Below the pieces are notes generated by a model, which saw only the letters and a list, made by a program, of their open reading frames with translations, did no database searches and was not told where the DNA came from. From NCBI RefSeq assembly GCF_000757485.1, contig NZ_JPYO01000027.1:248001-312000 (forward strand): a stretch of 64,000 bases of DNA, read 5' to 3'. Both the position numbers and the translations under genes were made by a program. Below, piece after piece: positions 55,198 to 63,078 of this stretch (the first letter of the stretch is position 1; each line of letters starts with the position of its first letter). The stretch comes from Achromobacter sp. RTa. GTDB taxonomy: Bacteria > Pseudomonadota > Gammaproteobacteria > Burkholderiales > Burkholderiaceae_B.

Positions 55198-56337
55198 CTA
55201 CCCCAGGATCTCCGCGTTGTGCTCGCCCAGTCCTGGCGCGCCGCCCGCCGCGGCCCGCGCGCTGGCCGAAAAGCGGAAGGGCGTGGGCGCGCAGCGCAAT
55301 TCGCCCTCGGTCGGGTGCTGCACGGTTTCGAAAAACCGCACGTCGGCCAGGTGCGGGTCGTTCAGCAGCTCGTCCAGGCCATTGGCGGGCCCGGCGGGGA
55401 TATCGTGCTGCAGGAACAGCGCCAGCCATTCGGCCGCGCCCCGCCCGAGGAGGCTCTCGCTGACCGCCTCGTAAAGCGGTTCCGCGTTGCGGATACGGTC
55501 TCCCATCGTGGCGAAGCGCGGATCCGCGGCCAGTTCGGGCCGTCCCAGCAGGGAAAACAGGCGCTGCCATTGAGCGTCCGTGTTGGCGACCAGGCACACA
55601 TAGCCCTCCCGAGTCCTGAGCGGCCGGTGATAGCGGCTGAAGACCCGTTCGTAGCCGGGCGGCGGCGCCTCCGCCTGCGGGCCGCCGAAAATGCCGTCGG
55701 CCAGGTGCTCGACCAGATTGAAGGACGCCATGGTTTCGAACATGGGCACCTCCACCTGCTGCCCCTGCCCGCTGGCGGCGCGGGCAACCAGCGCCGATGC
55801 GATCGCGCCGGCCAGGTACACGCCGCAGAGCTTGTCGGTGAACAGCATGGGCACGAAACCGGGCTCGCCATACATGCGCGCATGCAGGCCCGACACCCCG
55901 CTCATGCCCTGGATCACGTCGTCGTAGGCGGGGCGTTCGGCATAGCGGCCGTCCTGATGGAAGCCGAGCGCCACCGCATAGACCAGCCCGGGATGGCGCG
56001 GCGCCAGATCCTCGTAGGCGATGCCCAGCCGCCGCGCGGCGGCCGGACGCATGTTGTGCACGAACACGTCGGCAGTGGCCAGCAGCGCATCCAGGCGCGC
56101 CACGTCGCCCGGCTGCTTCAGGTCCAGCACCACGCTGCGCTTGCCCCGATTCAGGTTGAGGAAGAACGACCCCATCTTCGGATTGCGCGACTGGCCGACC
56201 ATGCGCATCGGATCGCCCTGCGGCGGCTCGACCTTGATCACCTCCGCGCCCATGTCGGCGAGCAGCTGGGTCGCCATCGGCCCGAAAACGAAATTGCTGG
56301 CGTCGACGACGCGCACGCCGGACAAAGGACCTGTCAT
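55198..56337 (-). CDS. CaiB/BaiF family CoA-transferase
   Basis: A 379-residue family III CoA-transferase. N-terminal block VRVVDASNFVFGPMATQLLADMGAEVIKVE (split in two motifs) and predicted catalytic D168 (MLFTDKLCGVYLAGAIASAL). It is the last gene of a five-gene minus-strand unit (crotonase, quinone reductase, Bug receptor, this gene, preceded by a TetR gene). It would load CoA onto an acid, possibly the ligand of the neighbouring receptor. Confidence 0.92.
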   Translation of the reverse strand: MTGPLSGVRVVDASNFVFGPMATQLLADMGAEVIKVEPPQGDPMRMVGQSRNPKMGSFFLNLNRGKRSVVLDLKQPGDVARLDALLATADVFVHNMRPAAARRLGIAYEDLAPRHPGLVYAVALGFHQDGRYAERPAYDDVIQGMSGVSGLHARMYGEPGFVPMLFTDKLCGVYLAGAIASALVARAASGQGQQVEVPMFETMASFNLVEHLADGIFGGPQAEAPPPGYERVFSRYHRPLRTREGYVCLVANTDAQWQRLFSLLGRPELAADPRFATMGDRIRNAEPLYEAVSESLLGRGAAEWLALFLQHDIPAGPANGLDELLNDPHLADVRFFETVQHPTEGELRCAPTPFRFSASARAAAGGAPGLGEHNAEILG

Positions 56338-56374
56338 ATCTGTTCCTGGTTGGATATCGCCCGCAAGCGGCGGA

Positions 56375-57331
56375 TCACTGTTTGGGGATATTGGCGTTCC
56401 GGGCCGTGGCGATCTCGAGCTCGATCTCCTTCTTCTGGAACCTGGCCAGCGCTTCGGCGTCGCCGATGAAGGAAATGAAATTGCTCTGCGCCAGGAACTC
56501 CCGGGTCTTGGGTTCGGCATAGATCGCGAGCAGTGCGTCCTGCAAGGTCTTCACTACCGGGGCCGGCGTCTTGGCCGGCGCGAACATGGCCCACCACGCC
56601 ACCTTGAAGAAGTCCTTGTACCCCAGCTCCTGCAAGGTCGGCGCGTCCGGCGCGCTGGCCAGCCGCTCGTTCGTCGTCACCGCCAGCAGCCGCAGCTTGC
56701 CCGCCTGCACCAGGGCTTGCGCGCCGCTGTACTCCGCGATCACGAAGTCCACCTGTTTGCCTGCAAGGTCATTGAGCGCGGGGCCCGCGCCCTTGTAGGA
56801 AATGCCGTTGGCGCCAGCCTGGGCCAGTGACAGGAACCACTCCGTGGCGATCTGGTACGTGGCGCTGCCCGCGCCGTAGTTCAGCTTCTTCGGGTCCTTT
56901 CTTGCCGCTTGCACCAGGTCGTCCACGGATTTGTAGGGCGAGTCCTGGTAGACGTAGAAACCCATCGGAGCCTGGGCCAGCACGGCCACCGGCGCCAGAT
57001 CGGTCAGCGGGTCGTAGGGCAGCTTGGCGAAAGCCGCCACATTGGTCGCAACCGGCGCATTGGCCGCGAGCAGCAGCGTATAGCCGTCGGGCGCTGCGGA
57101 CACCACGGTCTGCGTCGCGATGATGCCGCTTGCGCCCGGCCGGTTCTCGGCGATCACCGGCTGACCCAGCCGGGCCTCCAGCTGGCGCGCGGTGTAGCGC
57201 GCCAGCGTGTCGGTGCCCGTGCCCGGCGGGTACGGGACGATCAGACGGATAGGTTTGTCGGGAAAGGCATAGCTAGCCTGCGCGCCCGCGGCAAGCGTAA
57301 CGCCGATGAGCAGCTTGATCAGTCGTTTCAT
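56375..57331 (-). CDS. Bug-family (TctC) periplasmic receptor
   Basis: A 318-residue receptor. A signal peptide ends near GAQASYAFPDKPIRLIV. Landmarks are YPPGTGTDTLAR, ENRPGASGIIATQTVV and PDGYTLLLAANAPVATN. It has no adjacent TctA/TctB genes. It is preceded by a quinone-reductase-like gene and followed by a CoA-transferase, so its ligand may be the acid handled by these enzymes. Ligand unknown. Confidence 0.93.
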   Translation of the reverse strand: MKRLIKLLIGVTLAAGAQASYAFPDKPIRLIVPYPPGTGTDTLARYTARQLEARLGQPVIAENRPGASGIIATQTVVSAAPDGYTLLLAANAPVATNVAAFAKLPYDPLTDLAPVAVLAQAPMGFYVYQDSPYKSVDDLVQAARKDPKKLNYGAGSATYQIATEWFLSLAQAGANGISYKGAGPALNDLAGKQVDFVIAEYSGAQALVQAGKLRLLAVTTNERLASAPDAPTLQELGYKDFFKVAWWAMFAPAKTPAPVVKTLQDALLAIYAEPKTREFLAQSNFISFIGDAEALARFQKKEIELEIATARNANIPKQ

Positions 57332-57397
57332 GTCTCCAGCTCCTGTGATGGTGCTTTATGGTCGGTTTTGTCGGAATACGGGTCTGGGCGCCCGCTG

Positions 57398-58408
57398 TCA
57401 GGGGGAAATTTGGGGATGCAGGGCGACGCGCCCGATCACCTCGCGCGAGGCCAGGACGGCCAGCGCCTCTTCGTACGACTCGAGGCCGAAGGTCCGCTGC
57501 GTATAGGGTTTCAACGCGCCTTCGACCACCCAGTCGAACAGGGTGGCGAACGCCGCGCGCACCGCCGCGCGGCGTTCCGGCGGGACCGGCACCCGGCCCC
57601 AGCCCATGTAGTAGCCCCAATAGATGCCGATGGCCGTGGCGTTCTTCACCAGCAGGATGTTGGCGGGAATCCGTGGAATCTCGCCGCCGGCGAACCCCAT
57701 GGGGATCAGCCGGCCTTCCGGGGCCACGCAGCGCAGCGATTCCTCGAAGATCTTGCCTCCCACCGGATCGAAGATCACGTCCGCGCCGCGGCCGCCGGTC
57801 AGCGACAGCACCGCGTCGCGGAAGTCGCCGTCGCGGTAGTTCAGCCCCTCATCGGCGCCGTGGGCGCGCGCCGCGTCCAGCTTGGCCTGCGTGCTGGCGC
57901 AGGCGATGACCCGCGCCCCCGCCTTTTTGGCGATCTCGATGGCCGCCAGCCCGCTGCCTCCGCTCGCGCCGTGCACCAGCACGGTCTCGCCGGGCTGCAG
58001 GCGCGCGCGCCAGCACAGCGCCCCATAGGCCGTGGCGTAAATGGTGGGGAATTGCACCGCGCTGTCGAAATCCACGCCGTCAGGCAGGGCGAACGTGGTG
58101 TCCACCGGGGCCACCACTTCGCTGGCGAAGCCGCCCGAGCGCACGCCGGCCACCACCCGGTCGCCCGGGCGGAACAGGGTTACGCCGGGCGCGCATTCGG
58201 TGACGATGCCCGCGACCTCGGTGCCCGGCGTCAACGGCAGCGGCGGCCGGTTCTGGTGCTTGCCTTGCAGCACCAGCAGGTTGGCGAAACTCACCCCGCA
58301 CGAGTGCACGGCGATCCGCACGGCGCCCGGCGTCATCGGCGGCGGCGCGCATGTCTCCACGCTGACTTGGCTGGGATCGTCCAGCCCTCGGCAAACTACG
58401 GCTCGCAT
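57398..58408 (-). CDS. Quinone oxidoreductase-like NAD(P)-binding enzyme (MDR family)
   Basis: A 336-residue medium-chain dehydrogenase/reductase. GroES-like N terminus (LILALQ-type block SFANLLVLQGKHQNRPPLPL, TPGTEVAGIV) and Rossmann block TVLVHGASGGSGLAAIEIAK. No structural zinc cysteines are obvious, which fits zeta-crystallin-type quinone or enoyl reductases. The ATG at 58408 is chosen because AGGAG is seven bases upstream; the ATG at 58414 abuts it. It sits 10 bp after the crotonase gene. Confidence 0.9.
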   Translation of the reverse strand: MRAVVCRGLDDPSQVSVETCAPPPMTPGAVRIAVHSCGVSFANLLVLQGKHQNRPPLPLTPGTEVAGIVTECAPGVTLFRPGDRVVAGVRSGGFASEVVAPVDTTFALPDGVDFDSAVQFPTIYATAYGALCWRARLQPGETVLVHGASGGSGLAAIEIAKKAGARVIACASTQAKLDAARAHGADEGLNYRDGDFRDAVLSLTGGRGADVIFDPVGGKIFEESLRCVAPEGRLIPMGFAGGEIPRIPANILLVKNATAIGIYWGYYMGWGRVPVPPERRAAVRAAFATLFDWVVEGALKPYTQRTFGLESYEEALAVLASREVIGRVALHPQISP

Positions 58409-58418
58409 GCGCATTCTC

Positions 58419-59189
58419 CTAGCCGGCGTCGGGCAGGGCGCCGTGGCGGCCCGAGCCCTGTTCGAAACGTTGCGCGCCCGCCCGCGCCTCCAGGCGGCGC
58501 GCCTCGGCGGCGTAGGCCATTTCAGCGGCGACCGCATCCGGCTCCGCCATGCCCGCCTGGGCGTAGGCCGATTGCCGGTCGGAGCGCAGGGCGATCTGGG
58601 GAAACTGCGCCATCTGGCGCGCCAACGCCTCTGCCTCGGCGCGCGCCCGTCCATCCGGAACGACGCGGTTGACCAGCCCGTAGCGCTCGGCCTCCGGCGC
58701 CGACACGACGCGCGCGGTCAACAGCATGTCCAGCGCGCGGCTCATGCCGATCAAGCGGGGCAGGCGCACGGTGGTGCCGTCGCTCATCGGCACGCCCCAG
58801 CGGCGCGACAGCACCGCGAACGAGGCGCTCTCCTCCGCGATCCGCAGATCGCACCACAAGGCCACGCCCAGGCCGCCGGCGCAGGCATGGCCCGCCACCG
58901 CCGCGATCACGGGCTTGGACAGCGGCGCATGCAACGGGCCTTCCGCGCTGCCGGCCCACGGCTCGTAGTCGGTGCCTCCCGCCAGTTCCTTGAGATCCGC
59001 GCCGGAACAAAAGGCCCCTCCCGCGCCGCACAGCACGGCCACGCGCGCCTCCTCGTCGGCGTCGAACTCGCGCAGGGCGCGAGCCAGGGCGGCCGCGGCT
59101 TCGCGATCCAGCGCATTGCGCACTTCGGGCCGGTTGATGATCACCGTCGTCACAAAGCCGGTGCGTTCCACCAGGATTTTCGGAGCCAT
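58419..59189 (-). CDS. Enoyl-CoA hydratase/isomerase family protein
   Basis: A 256-residue crotonase. Oxyanion-hole blocks are FCSGADLKELAGG and HACAGGLGVALWCDLRIA. It is the first gene of a four-gene unit (crotonase, quinone reductase, Bug, CoA-transferase). A candidate TetR operator lies 29-42 bp upstream of its start. Reaction likely hydration or isomerisation of an acyl-CoA; specifics unknown. Confidence 0.9.
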   Translation of the reverse strand: MAPKILVERTGFVTTVIINRPEVRNALDREAAAALARALREFDADEEARVAVLCGAGGAFCSGADLKELAGGTDYEPWAGSAEGPLHAPLSKPVIAAVAGHACAGGLGVALWCDLRIAEESASFAVLSRRWGVPMSDGTTVRLPRLIGMSRALDMLLTARVVSAPEAERYGLVNRVVPDGRARAEAEALARQMAQFPQIALRSDRQSAYAQAGMAEPDAVAAEMAYAAEARRLEARAGAQRFEQGSGRHGALPDAG

Positions 59190-59217
59190 AGATCGCTGTC
59201 GTCCTGTTATTTAAATA

Positions 59218-59231
59218 ATACCGATTAGTAT
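59218..59231. promoter_or_regulatory. Candidate TetR operator, crotonase side
   Basis: ATACCGATTAGTAT has half-sites TACCG and TACTA (on the other strand) around two bases. It matches 11 of 14 positions of the site at 61127-61140 and lies 29-42 bp before the crotonase start. A 12-bp palindrome TTATTTAAATAA overlaps its left end (59207-59218). The shared pattern and spacing support a common regulator. Confidence 0.55.
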
Positions 59232-59242
59232 CAAAATTGATT

Positions 59243-59277
59243 AAAAAAAGCCGCGCGGACCTGCCCGGCCGCGCGGC
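59243..59277 (-). terminator. Intrinsic terminator of the TetR gene
   Basis: On the minus strand GCCGCGCGG and CCGCGCGGC arms (59250-59258 and 59269-59277) with a ten-base loop are followed by seven T residues (59249 to 59243). It lies between the TetR stop and the crotonase operator, so the regulator unit is separated from the crotonase unit. Confidence 0.8.
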
Positions 59278-59283
59278 CATGAT

Positions 59284-59925
59284 TTACCCGGGATGCGGCA
59301 ACAGCGCGCTGACCGCGAAACCGGCCAGTTCGTCGGCGACGCGTTCGCGGTCCTTGGCGGTTTCGTTCTTGCGCGGGTGGTACCAGCGCGACGTCCAGTT
59401 CAAGGCCCCCAGCAAAGGCTTGACCAGCAGCTTGGAATCCATGGGACGGAAATCGCCGAACTGCACGCCCTCTTCGATTACCCGCACGTACAGGGCTTCG
59501 TTCGCCGCCCGCAGCTTGAGGATTTCTTCGAGTTCGGCGCGTTCGGATGCCGTGGTGCGGCCGGTCAGGTGCAGTTCCAGCCCCTGCGCAGCCACCCGCA
59601 GATAGGCCAGGTGCTCCATCATCAGCAGCGTGTGATCGTGCGCCATGCTGCGCAACCTGACGGCGGGCCGCCCGTCCGCCAGCGCATGGGGCTCGATGGC
59701 CTCGCGCGTCAGTTCCATGGCGCGCCGCTGCACGGCGAAGAACAGCGCCGACTTATTGCGGTAGTAGTAATAGATGATGCCCTTGGTGGCGCCATATGCG
59801 TCGCTGATGTCATCCAGCGAGGCCGCGGAAAAGCCCAGGTTCATGAACACGGACGCGGCGGCGTCGAGAATGGCGAGCCGCTTCTCGATTCCTTCCGTGC
59901 TGTCGATCAGGCTAGGCCGTCCCAT
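59284..59925 (-). CDS. TetR-family transcriptional regulator
   Basis: A 213-residue TetR protein. The DNA-binding domain is AILDAAASVFMNLGFSAASL, then DISDAYGATKGIIYYYYRNK. The C-terminal ligand domain resembles those of acyl-CoA-responsive TetR proteins (helical, TetR_C-type block LRVAAQGLELHLTGRTTASE). The start at 59925 is the natural N terminus. It lies between the second CoA-transferase gene and the crotonase unit and has candidate operators upstream of both, so it likely represses the pathway. Confidence 0.92.
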   Translation of the reverse strand: MGRPSLIDSTEGIEKRLAILDAAASVFMNLGFSAASLDDISDAYGATKGIIYYYYRNKSALFFAVQRRAMELTREAIEPHALADGRPAVRLRSMAHDHTLLMMEHLAYLRVAAQGLELHLTGRTTASERAELEEILKLRAANEALYVRVIEEGVQFGDFRPMDSKLLVKPLLGALNWTSRWYHPRKNETAKDRERVADELAGFAVSALLPHPG

Positions 59926-59965
59926 GGTTTCCTTGATGTGCCGAGTCAAACGCGAAATTCTACCC

Positions 59966-61096
59966 TCAGGCCCCGCCGCCGAATTCGGCGCGGACCGCCT
60001 CGGTATGCGCGCCGATGGCCGGCACCTCGCCGAGCTGGCGCGGCTCGCCGCGCACCTGGACGGGCGGCGCCACGATGGACGCCTCGCCATGCGCGGTGCG
60101 CACCTGCGCGCGGCGCAAGTGCGGATGCGACGACAATTCCTTGACGCCATTGACCGAGGCGTACGCGATCTTCGCTTGCGCCAGGCGCTGCCGCAGCGCG
60201 TCCACGTCCATTTCGCGCAGCACGGATTCGATCTCGGACTTCAGCTCGGCCGCGTGGCGCACGCGGTCCTGATTGCTGCGATAGCGCGCGTCGTCGGCCC
60301 ACTCGGGGCGCCCGAGCACCTCGCCGGCAAAGCGGCGCCATTCGCCATCGTTCTGCACGCCGATCAGGAGCTGCTGCCCGCCCCCGCAGGCGAATGCGCC
60401 ATACGGGGCGATGGTGGGATGCCCCAGCCCCACCCGCGGCCATACCGTGCCGGCGTAGTCGTAGTGCAGCAGGGGCACGGTCATCCAGTCGGCCATTGCG
60501 TCGAACAGCGACACATGCAGCGCACTGCCCTCCCCGGTGCGTTCCCGCTGCAACAGGGCTTCCAGGATGGCCGCGTGCGCATACATGCCGGTGCCGATAT
60601 CGCAGGCCGAAATGCCGATGCGCCCGGGCGCCTCCGGCGTGCCGGTGACCGAGGCGATTCCCGATTCGGCCTGCACGAGCAGATCGTAGGCCCGCATGTC
60701 CGCGTACGGACCCGTTTCGCCGTAACCGCTGATATCGCAAGTGATAAGGCGGGGATTGGCGGCGCGCATCTCCTGCCAACCGATGCCCGCGCGCGCGGCC
60801 GCGCCGGGCCCGAGGTTCTGGATCAGCACGTCGGCCTGGAGAATCAGCTTGCGCAGCAGCGCCATGTCCTCGGGCCGCGCGAAATCGAGGACGATGGATT
60901 CCTTGCCCCGGTTGAGCCACACGAAGTACGTGCTGTCGCCCATGACAGCGCCATCGTAGCCGCGCGCGAAATCGCCGGCCGCGCGTTCGATCTTGATCAC
61001 CCGCGCGCCGGCGTCGGCCAGCCGCGACGAGGCGTAAGGCGCCGCGGCAGCCTGCTCCACGGCAATCACCAACAGACCTTCCAAGGGCAAGGGCAT
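59966..61096 (-). CDS. CaiB/BaiF family CoA-transferase
   Basis: A 376-residue family III CoA-transferase. Landmarks are LVIAVEQAAAAPYASSRLAD, LNRGKESIVLDFARPEDM and predicted catalytic D166 (GISACDIGTGMYAHAAIL). The C terminus has the usual SHPHLRRAQVR segment. It is the first gene of a unit with the TetR regulator. A candidate TetR operator lies 31-44 bp before the start. Substrate unknown. Confidence 0.92.
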   Translation of the reverse strand: MPLPLEGLLVIAVEQAAAAPYASSRLADAGARVIKIERAAGDFARGYDGAVMGDSTYFVWLNRGKESIVLDFARPEDMALLRKLILQADVLIQNLGPGAAARAGIGWQEMRAANPRLITCDISGYGETGPYADMRAYDLLVQAESGIASVTGTPEAPGRIGISACDIGTGMYAHAAILEALLQRERTGEGSALHVSLFDAMADWMTVPLLHYDYAGTVWPRVGLGHPTIAPYGAFACGGGQQLLIGVQNDGEWRRFAGEVLGRPEWADDARYRSNQDRVRHAAELKSEIESVLREMDVDALRQRLAQAKIAYASVNGVKELSSHPHLRRAQVRTAHGEASIVAPPVQVRGEPRQLGEVPAIGAHTEAVRAEFGGGA

Positions 61097-61126
61097 TCCT
61101 GTCTCCGATCCTGTGTTTTTTTAATG

Positions 61127-61140
61127 CTACCGCGTAGTAT
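61127..61140. promoter_or_regulatory. Candidate TetR operator, CoA-transferase side
   Basis: CTACCGCGTAGTAT, 11 of 14 identical to the site at 59218-59231 and at nearly the same distance (31-44 bp) from its gene start at 61096. It extends as ATGCTAC-CGC-GTAGTAT, an inverted repeat with one mismatch. The same operator pair would let one TetR dimer type control both transcription units. Confidence 0.55.
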
Positions 61141-61342
61141 GTGAATTCGCAAGACATGCCCGCCATTGGCATCAGACTGTCATATGCGCCGGCGATACTG
61201 GCGGCGCAGTGCGCGCAAGCCCCGTTATTCCTCGGGGAAAGCCCGGATATCCATATGAAAGGTAAATCGTTGGCGCGCATTCCCGGCCGGCTTACGATGC
61301 CAGCCATATACCCCGGGCCTGGCGCCCGCAGGAAGGTTCCTC

Positions 61343-61522
61343 ATGCAACGCTTGATCTCCCCAATTCTGACCCGCCGCCCCGCGCTGCTGGCCGGTCCGC
61401 GCAGTTCCCGCCGCTACGACGCCGTCGTATCGCTGCAGGCCTACCGCGAAGCGCGCCTGCTGCGCGAATCCGCCCAGCGGATCCTCGCCGTGTCCGCCCG
61501 CTACATGCTGCCCGGCGCCTGA
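61343..61522 (+). CDS. Small basic protein of 59 residues
   Basis: A short open frame with AGGAAGG eight bases before the ATG at 61343. It encodes MQRLISPILTRRPALLAGPR and continues to MLPGA. About ten of 59 residues are arginine, with helical character in VVSLQAYREARLLRESAQRI. No family is recognised. It lies alone between the acyl-CoA cluster and a GrpB-family gene. The ribosome-binding site and codon pattern suggest it is real, but this is not certain. Confidence 0.5.
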   Translation: MQRLISPILTRRPALLAGPRSSRRYDAVVSLQAYREARLLRESAQRILAVSARYMLPGA

Positions 61523-61529
61523 GCGCCCG

Positions 61530-62117
61530 TCACAGGAATCCGGCCGCGCGGAACATGCGTTCGTAGATCCGGCGCACCGTCGCTTCCTTGCGTTTGTTGT
61601 ACGCCATCACTTCCATCATGCCTCCGGCCGCCGTCTGCTTGGCGCGGGCATACAGATCGCGGTCCTCGTCATGGCCGCGCAGCCAATCCCGGAACATCCG
61701 GTGCCGGATATTCTCCGGGCAATCCGGGCCGAACACGTGCAGATTCACTTTCGGCTCGTCCAGTTGCAGCAGCCGATGCTGGTGCCAGGAAGGCTCCCGC
61801 AGCGCCAGGACATAGCCGATCGCCTGCAAGGCCGGAACATACGCCTCTTCCCGCACCGGATCCGCCACGGTAAGGTCGATATCGATCACGGGCTTGGCCG
61901 CCAGGCCCGGCACCGCCGTCGATCCCATGTGTTCCACGTCCAGCGCCGCCGGCCCCAGCGCCTGGCGTATCCGCGCCTCGAGATCCCCGTAGCGTTCGGG
62001 CCATTCGGGATCGTAGGAAACGACTTCGACGGGCGCGGGCGCCGGCTTGGCGCGGACCCATGGATCCTCGTCCGGGTCGGCGTCGTAATGCTTCATTATC
62101 TGTTCGGGCGTGGCCAT
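61530..62117 (-). CDS. GrpB-family (UPF0157) nucleotidyltransferase-like protein
   Basis: A 195-residue GrpB/UPF0157 protein. The nucleotidyltransferase-fold signature HMGSTAVPGLAAKPVIDIDL is intact, with the GS motif and two aspartates of a catalytic centre. Downstream blocks are NLHVFGPDCPENIRHRMFRD and YNKRKEATVRRIYERM. AAGGAGG lies before the ATG at 62117. No role is proven for this family; some members are fused to CoaE-type kinases. It lies 36 bp after the IclR gene. Confidence 0.9.
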   Translation of the reverse strand: MATPEQIMKHYDADPDEDPWVRAKPAPAPVEVVSYDPEWPERYGDLEARIRQALGPAALDVEHMGSTAVPGLAAKPVIDIDLTVADPVREEAYVPALQAIGYVLALREPSWHQHRLLQLDEPKVNLHVFGPDCPENIRHRMFRDWLRGHDEDRDLYARAKQTAAGGMMEVMAYNKRKEATVRRIYERMFRAAGFL

Positions 62118-62153
62118 GCAATGGGTCCTCCTTGCCGGCAGCATACCTAAGAG

Positions 62154-63026
62154 TCACACCTCTTCCGGCGCGCTCATGGCCTTGCGGATTTTCTCGGCCA
62201 CTTCCACCAATTGCGGGCCATGGACTTCCATCAGCTCGCGCTCGGGCAGCAGATAGGCGGCGCCGCCCAGGTTCAAGCCGTACAGGCTTCCGTCGGAAAG
62301 ACGTATGGCCGTGCCGGCGCCGTGGATATAACTTTGCCACTCGCCCAGCGACGTGCAGAAGCCGTAGCGGTCCATGTCGCGCATGGCTTTTTGCAGGCCG
62401 ACCATGGCGGTGGCCCAGTCGGCGCCAAACTGCGGCTGCAGGACTTCCAGCAGGCTTTCCCGCTCGGCGTCTTCCATGCGGGCCAGATAGGCGCGCCCCA
62501 TGGCGCTGGTGATGACGGGGATGCGCGAGCCATTGAAAAGGCGCAGGCCGAGCAGGCCCGAACCTTCGCAGGTTTCGATGTAAAGCATCATGCGCTTGTG
62601 CAGGATGCCCAGGCCGACGTTGCCGTTGGTGCGGTCGGCGAGCTCCTGCATGAGGGGCGCGGCGACTTTGCGGATATTGCGGCGGGCCAGCGCGACCTGC
62701 CCCAGCGCCAGCGTGCTGCTTCCGAGCTCGTAGTTTTCCTGGCGCGCATTGAATTCCAGGTAGCCGAGGCGGCACAGGGTGTAGGTAAGCCGTGAAACCG
62801 TGGCCGCGGGCATGCCGGTACGTTCGGAGAGTTCGCGGTTGCCCAGCGGGCCTTCCCGAGGCCGGAAGGCCTTGAGGATGTCCAGGCCGCGTGCCAGGGC
62901 CACGACGAATTGCCGGTCGGAACTGTCTTTCAGATCATCGCGGGCCGCGTGGCCCGCGGGGTTGGCGTCCATCGCCTTGCGGCGCCGGCCTTTCGCGGGC
63001 GCGGAGTTGGGGTCGGTCTTGCTCAT
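62154..63026 (-). CDS. IclR-family transcriptional regulator
   Basis: A 290-residue IclR regulator. The winged helix-turn-helix is NRELSERTGMPAATVSRLTY, and the effector domain (~110-280) contains ELADRTNGNVGLGILHKRM and FNGSRIPVITSAMGRAYLAR. It is downstream of a CoA-transferase gene on the same strand by 52 bp, and probably regulates that unit. Ligand unknown. Confidence 0.92.
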   Translation of the reverse strand: MSKTDPNSAPAKGRRRKAMDANPAGHAARDDLKDSSDRQFVVALARGLDILKAFRPREGPLGNRELSERTGMPAATVSRLTYTLCRLGYLEFNARQENYELGSSTLALGQVALARRNIRKVAAPLMQELADRTNGNVGLGILHKRMMLYIETCEGSGLLGLRLFNGSRIPVITSAMGRAYLARMEDAERESLLEVLQPQFGADWATAMVGLQKAMRDMDRYGFCTSLGEWQSYIHGAGTAIRLSDGSLYGLNLGGAAYLLPERELMEVHGPQLVEVAEKIRKAMSAPEEV

Positions 63027-63078
63027 GGAAGTTCCGGATTCAGGCGTATGAGTCTAGCAGACGGGTCGGCGGAATTGC

